The position numbers and the translations under genes are program-made. Shown piece by piece: positions 32,143 to 36,597 of a DNA stretch of 36,597 bases. This DNA is from JALYUA01 sp038229875 (GTDB lineage: Bacteria > Acidobacteriota > Thermoanaerobaculia > UBA5066 > Gp7-AA6): the NCBI GenBank assembly GCA_038229875.1, contig JBBROA010000029.1, positions 1 through 36,597 of the forward strand, in the 5' to 3' direction. Below the pieces are notes generated by a model that ran no database searches, was not told the origin of the DNA, and saw only the letters and a program-made list of their open reading frames with translations. How positions within the stretch are numbered: the stretch's first letter is position 1; each line of letters begins with the position of its first letter.

Positions 32143-32918
32143 ACCAGAGAGCGGAGCCGCTGCCGGACCGCCTGAAGCTGTCGATCCGCGGGCTCGAGAT
32201 GGTCTTCCGCGCCGAGGGCAAGGAGACCGACGTTCTCCACGGGATCGACCTCGACGTGCGAGAGGGCGAGTTCGTCTGCATCCTCGGCCCTTCCGGCTGC
32301 GGCAAGTCGACGCTCTTGAACGTCGTCGGGGGCTTTCTGACGCCGACCGCGGGCTCCGTGACGATCGACGGCGAGCCGGTGAAGGGGCCCGACCCGCGGC
32401 GGATCTTCGTGTTCCAGGAGCGCGGGGTCTTTCCGTGGCTGACGGTCGAGGGGAACATCGGGTTCGGGCTGGGCCGCCTCTCGGCCGCCGAGCGGCGCGA
32501 GCGCATCGCGCATTACGTCCGGCTGGTCGGGCTGGCGGGGTTCGAGAGCTCGTACCCGCAGGAGCTCTCCGGCGGTATGAAACAGCGCGTCGAGGTCGCC
32601 CGCGCCCTCGCCGTCAACCCCGACATGCTGTACTTAGACGAGCCGTTCGGCGCGCTCGACTCGATCACGCGGCTCGTCATGCGCTCGGAGCTGCTCCGCA
32701 TCTGGGAGGCCGAGAAGAAGACGATCCTCTTCGTCACACACGACATCGACGAGTCCGTCCAGCTCGCCGACCGCGTCATCGTGATGTCGGCGAGGCCCGC
32801 GACGATCCGCCGTGTCGTCACGATCGACCTTCCCCACCCGCGAGACCTCTCTTCCCGCCGCTACCTCGAGCTGCGCGACGGCATCTTCGAAGAGATCGGC
32901 CTGGCGCACAAAATCTGA
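32139..32918 (+). CDS. ABC transporter ATP-binding protein, NitT/TauT family
   Basis: The protein has 259 residues from a GTG at 32139 that overlaps the permease stop. All nucleotide-binding motifs are present: Walker A GPSGCGKST (50-58), the Q-loop Gln in FVFQERGVFPW, the signature LSGGMKQR (143-150), Walker B MLYLDE (163-168) and the switch His in FVTHDIDE. It powers the import system encoded around it. The same operon has two different permeases, so one ATPase dimer probably serves a permease heterodimer. Confidence 0.94.
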   Translation: MNQRAEPLPDRLKLSIRGLEMVFRAEGKETDVLHGIDLDVREGEFVCILGPSGCGKSTLLNVVGGFLTPTAGSVTIDGEPVKGPDPRRIFVFQERGVFPWLTVEGNIGFGLGRLSAAERRERIAHYVRLVGLAGFESSYPQELSGGMKQRVEVARALAVNPDMLYLDEPFGALDSITRLVMRSELLRIWEAEKKTILFVTHDIDESVQLADRVIVMSARPATIRRVVTIDLPHPRDLSSRRYLELRDGIFEEIGLAHKI

Positions 32919-32922
32919 TCCC

Positions 32923-33690
32923 ATGAAGACCCGTGGAATCGGCAGGGTTCTCTGGCCGGCGCTCACGACCGCGGTGCTGCTCGTCGTCTGGCATCTCGCC
33001 GTGCGGTGGACGAAAACCCCCGTGTTCCCCTCGCCGCTGCAGGTGGCACGCGGTTTCGGCGAGCTCGCCCGCCGCGGGGTCCTTCTCCGTTACGCCGCGG
33101 ACTCGCTCTTCCGCGTCGGCTCCGGTTACGGGCTCGCGCTCCTCCTCGGGATCCCGACCGGGCTCCTGCTCGGATGGTCGCCGACCGGAGCGCGGGCCGT
33201 GAATCCCGTGATCCAGCTCCTGCGGCCGATCAGCCCTCTCGCGTGGATTCCGGTGTCGATCGTCCTCTTCGGCATCTCGAACTTCGCGACGATCTTTCTG
33301 ATCTTCCTCGCGTCGTTTTTCCCGATCGTCGTCGCAACCATGAACGGAGTGCGCGGCATTCCGGCGATGTACCTGCTCGCGGGGCGCAATTTCGACCTCT
33401 CGCCGGTCGCGCGGCTCTGGCGCGTCATGCTCCCCGCGGCGCTTCCGCAGGTCCTGACCGGACTCCGGATCGCGCTCGGGATCGCCTGGCTCGTCGTCGT
33501 CGCGGCCGAGATGATCGCGGTCGATTCGGGCTTGGGCTACCTCGTGATCGACTCGCGCAACGCCGGGAAGCGATACGACCTCGTGGTCGCCGCCATGATT
33601 CTGATCGGCCTGATCGGCGTCGCCTTGAACATCGGAATGCGGCGGGTCGAGCGGCTCCGCTCGGTCCGTTGGGGATTCCGGGCGGCATGA
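32923..33690 (+). CDS. Second ABC transporter permease, NitT/TauT family
   Basis: The protein has 255 residues and starts 4 bp after the ATPase stop. N-terminal helix: ALTTAVLLVVWHLAVRW. Coupling region: GRNFDLSPVARLWRVMLPAA, then LRIALGIAWLVVVAAEMIAV and GLGYLVIDSRNAGKRYDLV. Nearly the same blocks occur in the first permease, so the pair arose by duplication. The stop overlaps the start of the binding-protein gene (ATGA). Confidence 0.92.
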   Translation: MKTRGIGRVLWPALTTAVLLVVWHLAVRWTKTPVFPSPLQVARGFGELARRGVLLRYAADSLFRVGSGYGLALLLGIPTGLLLGWSPTGARAVNPVIQLLRPISPLAWIPVSIVLFGISNFATIFLIFLASFFPIVVATMNGVRGIPAMYLLAGRNFDLSPVARLWRVMLPAALPQVLTGLRIALGIAWLVVVAAEMIAVDSGLGYLVIDSRNAGKRYDLVVAAMILIGLIGVALNIGMRRVERLRSVRWGFRAA

Positions 33691-34784
33691 GCGGCGCGCC
33701 CCCCCATCCTTCCGAGCCGCGCCGGCCGCGCATCGGCCGACGCCTCGCCGCGGGAGCGCTTCTCTGGACGGCCGCGCTCACAGGCGCGCACCTTTCGCTG
33801 AACGTCGACTGGTCGTCGTTCATGAACGAGAGGCTGCCGATCGCGAAGCGCAAATTAAACGTCGCCTACATCCCGGTGACGTGCCACCTCGCGTGCCCCG
33901 TCACGGATTTCATCTCCCGATACTCGCTCTCCGGAAATCTCTTCATCCCCCGCATGTTTCAGGGGTTCCCGGAGATCAAGGAGGCGCTGATCTCGAACCG
34001 GATGCAGGTGGGGTTCATGGTCGCGCCGATGGCGATCGCGCTGAAGGCGCAAGGCGTGCCGATCAAGATCGTGTACCTCGGACACAGGTACGGGAGCGCG
34101 GTGGTCGTCCAGAAGGACGGCCCGATCCACAGCGTGAAGGACCTGCGCGGGCGCGTGATCGCGATCCCGAGCCGGTTCTCCGACGAGCGGCTCATCGTCT
34201 TCAAGGCGCTCAAGGCGAACGGCATACCGCCGGAGAACGTGCGGATGATCGAGATGGCGCCGCCGGACGTCGCGGGCGCCCTCGCGGCCAAGGCGATCGA
34301 CGCGTTCTCGATGGGCGAGCCGTACCCGTCGCAGGCGGAGATCGGGGGGTTCGGGCGCGTGCTTTTTCCCGCGGGGGAGTACTGGCCCGATTTCATGTCG
34401 TGCGTCGTCGTCGTTCGGCAGGACGTGATCGATACCCGCCCGGACGCGGTGCAGGTCTTAGTGGACGGGATCGCGCGGTCGGGATTGTGGCTCGACAGCG
34501 GCAAGCCGCATCGCGAGCACGCGGCGGACTTCGTCGGCCGGTACTACTACCGCCAGCCTCCGGGGCTTCTCCGGCACGCGCTGACGATGCCCCTCGACCG
34601 CGTCACCTACACGAGCCTCGCGCCCCGCCGTCCCGACTTTGACATGGTCCGCGACCTGATGATCGAGACGGGCGTTCTCGACCGGAAGATTCCTTTCTCC
34701 GATTACGTGGACACGCGGTTTGCCGACGCCGCGCAGGGCCAGACCGCCTGGAAGTACGAGCCCGGAAGCGGTAAGGCGGAGTAA
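33687..34784 (+). CDS. ABC transporter substrate-binding protein, NrtA/CmpA/NMT1-like, membrane-anchored
   Basis: This protein has 365 residues. The N-terminus is a basic stretch and one hydrophobic helix (LAAGALLWTAALTGAHLSL, about 20-38) without a lipobox, so it is a signal anchor or cleaved signal. The mature part resembles NMT1/NrtA-type periplasmic binding proteins: NVAYIPVTCHLACPVTDFIS at the start, QVGFMVAPMAIALKAQGVP (the mid-domain pocket strand), VKDLRGRVIAIPSRFSDERL and MGEPYPSQAEIG. The two Cys in TCHLACP could form a disulfide or bind a cofactor. The substrate cannot be told; nitrate, bicarbonate, sulfonate and pyrimidine are family ligands. It is last in the operon, and its stop codon forms the loop of a perfect hairpin. 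Confidence 0.85.
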   Translation: MSGAPPHPSEPRRPRIGRRLAAGALLWTAALTGAHLSLNVDWSSFMNERLPIAKRKLNVAYIPVTCHLACPVTDFISRYSLSGNLFIPRMFQGFPEIKEALISNRMQVGFMVAPMAIALKAQGVPIKIVYLGHRYGSAVVVQKDGPIHSVKDLRGRVIAIPSRFSDERLIVFKALKANGIPPENVRMIEMAPPDVAGALAAKAIDAFSMGEPYPSQAEIGGFGRVLFPAGEYWPDFMSCVVVVRQDVIDTRPDAVQVLVDGIARSGLWLDSGKPHREHAADFVGRYYYRQPPGLLRHALTMPLDRVTYTSLAPRRPDFDMVRDLMIETGVLDRKIPFSDYVDTRFADAAQGQTAWKYEPGSGKAE

Positions 34785-34791
34785 CTCCGCC
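34775..34791 (+). terminator. Hairpin whose loop is the stop codon of the ABC operon
   Basis: GGCGGAG-TAA-CTCCGCC is a perfect 7-bp stem in which the TAA stop codon (34782-34784) is exactly the loop. No T-run follows, so it is not a classic intrinsic terminator. It could protect the mRNA end or help release. Confidence 0.45.
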
Positions 34792-35006
34792 CGCAAGATT
34801 CCATCGCCCGCCGACGCCGCGAGGGAACTGGAACCGACCCGGCCGGCCTCTGCGCTGCCGGGTCGCACGAGGGTTCAGATCAAGATCAGTCGTCACGGCG
34901 GCCGGAGAAACGCTCCAGCGCGTGCCGCCGGTCCTTTCAGAGAACGCGTTTCTGCTCTTTCCGCGCGACTCGCCGCCGCGCGGGGAACCGTGAGATTCTG
35001 TCGCCC

Positions 35007-36392
35007 GTGCCCGCAGACCCGCTGACGGAAGACGCCCCCCTCGAGCGGGCGCTTTCGACGTCGGACGCCATTCTGGTGACGATCGGCGCCACTCTCGGGA
35101 CCGGGATTTTTCTGACCACGTCCGAGATTGCGAAGGCGGTCCCGGATCCGCGGGGCATTCTGATCCTCTGGGCAGGAGGCGGGCTTCTCGCTCTCGCGGG
35201 AGCGCTCACGTACGCGGAGCTCGGCGCGATGTACCCGCGAGCCGGCGGCCAGTACCACTACGTAAAGGAGGCGTACGGACCGCTCTTCGGGTTCCTCTAC
35301 GGATGGGGCTCGTTCTTCGTGATGATGACGGGCGGCATCGCCGTCCTCGCGGTTGGATTCGGCGAATACCTCGGAGCGTTTCTTCCCTTTTTCTCGAGCG
35401 CGCACCGGCTCTGGACCGTGCCGCTCGGCGCGTTCGCATGGTCCGCGACCGGAGCCCAGCTCGCCGGGGCGATCGCCATCGCGGGACTGACCGCGATCAA
35501 CTACGCGGGTGTTCGCGCCGGCACCCGTTTCCAGAACGCCATCACGGCCGCAAAAGTGGGCTCACTCGTGCTCCTGGGCGTCGTCGGGATGTTTCTACCG
35601 GCCCGGGCGGCGGCGTTCCCACACGGCGGGTCGTTGTTCTCGACCGGCTTCGCGGCCGCGGGGGTCGGGATGATCGCCGTGCTCTGGACGTACGACGGCT
35701 GGTACGGCGCGACGTTCCTCGCCGGAGAGATGAAGCGCCCGGAGAGATCGCTCCCGATCGGACTGATCGTCGGAACCGCCGCGGTCACGACGATCTACAT
35801 CCTCGTCAATCTCGTGTATCTGCGGGCGCTGCCGGTCTCCGAGCTCGCCAGGACTCCGCGTGTCGCGGAGGCGAGCGCTCTCGCGCTCTTCGGCCCGGGC
35901 GGCGGGCGACTCATTACGACGCTGGTGCTCATCTCGATCTTCGGATGCCTCGCGACCACCGTCCTTTATTGCGCCCGGATCTATCTGCCGATGTCCCGCG
36001 ACGGCCTCTTCTTCGCGGCTCTCGGCCGCGTCCACCCGACGCACCGCACGCCGGGCGCCAGTCTCGTTGCGCAGGGAGTCTGGGGGATCGCCCTCACCTT
36101 CTCCGGCACGTACGAGCAGCTCTACACCTACGTGATCTTCGCGATCTTCCTCTTCCACGCGGTGACGGGTGTCGCGGTCATCGTCCTCCGACGCCGGCGG
36201 CCCGACCAGCCGAGGCCGTTCCGCACTCCCGGCTATCCCTGGATTCCGCTCGTCTTCGTCGCGGTGTGCCTGGTCTTCGTGGTCAACACCCTGCGCGAGA
36301 AACCTGTCGAGTCGGTCATCGGCCTGGGAATTCTCGCGGCGGGGCTCCCGGCGTATATGTGGTGGCGCCGCGGCGCGGCGCAAACGGCCTGA
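35007..36392 (+). CDS. Amino-acid permease, APC superfamily (LAT-like)
   Basis: The protein has 461 residues from a GTG at 35007; a start slightly downstream is possible. It is very hydrophobic with about 12 helices. TM1 has the unwound-helix motif GATLGTGIFLTTS typical of APC transporters, and TM2-3 carry LTYAELGAMYPRAGGQYHYV, another family hallmark. Helix 6 has VLWTYDGWYGATFLAGEMK, as in LAT-type amino-acid exchangers. It takes up or exchanges neutral or acidic amino acids; the exact substrate is unknown. The next gene starts one base after its stop and is a DUF1611 protein, so the pair may handle an amino acid such as D-glutamate (inference). Confidence 0.88.
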   Translation: MPADPLTEDAPLERALSTSDAILVTIGATLGTGIFLTTSEIAKAVPDPRGILILWAGGGLLALAGALTYAELGAMYPRAGGQYHYVKEAYGPLFGFLYGWGSFFVMMTGGIAVLAVGFGEYLGAFLPFFSSAHRLWTVPLGAFAWSATGAQLAGAIAIAGLTAINYAGVRAGTRFQNAITAAKVGSLVLLGVVGMFLPARAAAFPHGGSLFSTGFAAAGVGMIAVLWTYDGWYGATFLAGEMKRPERSLPIGLIVGTAAVTTIYILVNLVYLRALPVSELARTPRVAEASALALFGPGGGRLITTLVLISIFGCLATTVLYCARIYLPMSRDGLFFAALGRVHPTHRTPGASLVAQGVWGIALTFSGTYEQLYTYVIFAIFLFHAVTGVAVIVLRRRRPDQPRPFRTPGYPWIPLVFVAVCLVFVVNTLREKPVESVIGLGILAAGLPAYMWWRRGAAQTA

Positions 36393-36393
36393 G

Positions 36394-36597
36394 ATGGACG
36401 GCACCGCGCTCGTCCTCTGCGGGACGGACTTTCGCACCGACAACGGGAAGACCGCGCACGGGCTCGTACGCGGAACCGAGCGATACCGGATCGTCGGCGT
36501 CGTGGACTCCACGTGCCCCGGCGAGGACGCCGGCCGGCTGCTCGACGGTGTCTCGCGCGGCATTCCGATCTTTGCTTCGCTGCGCGACGCCCTCGCC
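36394..36597 (+). CDS. DUF1611-family protein (5' part)
   Basis: The first 68 codons of a gene that leaves the window. It begins MDGTALVLCGTDFRTDNGKT, then RYRIVGVVDSTCPGEDAGRL and GIPIFASLRDALA. This is the N-terminal Rossmann-like domain of DUF1611 proteins, of which a member (DgcN) has been described as a D-glutamate N-acetyltransferase. The ATG lies one base after the permease stop, so the two are cotranscribed. Function here is unproven; a dipeptide-epimerase-like gene next to it outside the window would support the D-amino-acid role. Confidence 0.75.
   Translation, partial: MDGTALVLCGTDFRTDNGKTAHGLVRGTERYRIVGVVDSTCPGEDAGRLLDGVSRGIPIFASLRDALA

Overview
The window is GC-rich bacterial DNA with mostly G/C third codon positions. 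It looks like chromosome of an acidobacterium-like organism, or a similar high-GC soil or sediment lineage. This is inferred from the gene families, not from a marker gene: a winged-helix/PD40 beta-propeller regulator, a long Asp-box (sortilin/BNR-like) exported protein, a large isoquinoline-oxidoreductase-type molybdenum enzyme, an RND pump and a DUF1611 protein. Apart from one tRNA there are no RNA genes, and I see no CRISPR array.

Left part (1-18.7 kb) is ordinary and dense. It holds the 3' part of a molybdopterin-binding dehydrogenase subunit; a membrane-anchored winged-helix/PD40 protein divergent from a 1044-residue Asp-box propeller protein; an orphan diheme succinate dehydrogenase cytochrome b; a Ser/Thr kinase fused to a GAF domain and overlapping a receiver-only response regulator; a DUF4380-like protein; a second receiver-only protein next to a zinc-ribbon protein; a hemerythrin; and a complete tripartite RND efflux operon (pump, TolC-type outer membrane protein, HlyD-type adaptor) with 4-bp overlaps.

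The 18.7-23.6 kb stretch is partly decayed. It has an HNH endonuclease gene with two compensating frameshifts, a stub of an M16 zinc protease, a Crp/Fnr-type regulator broken by three frameshifts, and a scrap of a tyrosine recombinase. Intact genes lie between them: two small proteins, a YncE-like propeller and an NTF2-like exported protein. Several genes in the window end in short 7-8 bp tandem repeats that overlap the stop codon.

The 23.9-28.0 kb stretch is a compact signalling cassette with visibly lower GC at third codon positions. It encodes an unknown 136-residue protein, a double-domain KaiC-like ATPase, a hybrid histidine kinase/receiver and a GGDEF diguanylate cyclase. The recombinase scrap lies just outside it, so it looks like an acquired island. 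The KaiC-like protein appears to lack the Ser/Thr phosphorylation pair of the clock protein, so it is probably a signalling ATPase, not an oscillator. I consider this cassette the best candidate for an undescribed system.

Right part (28.7-36.6 kb) holds a GntR/FCD regulator with what may be a leaderless start, a soluble histidine kinase, a tRNA-Asp with its own terminator, and a NitT/TauT-type ABC operon with two related permeases on either side of one ATPase, followed by the binding protein. It ends with an amino-acid permease followed directly by the start of a DUF1611 gene that runs off the window.
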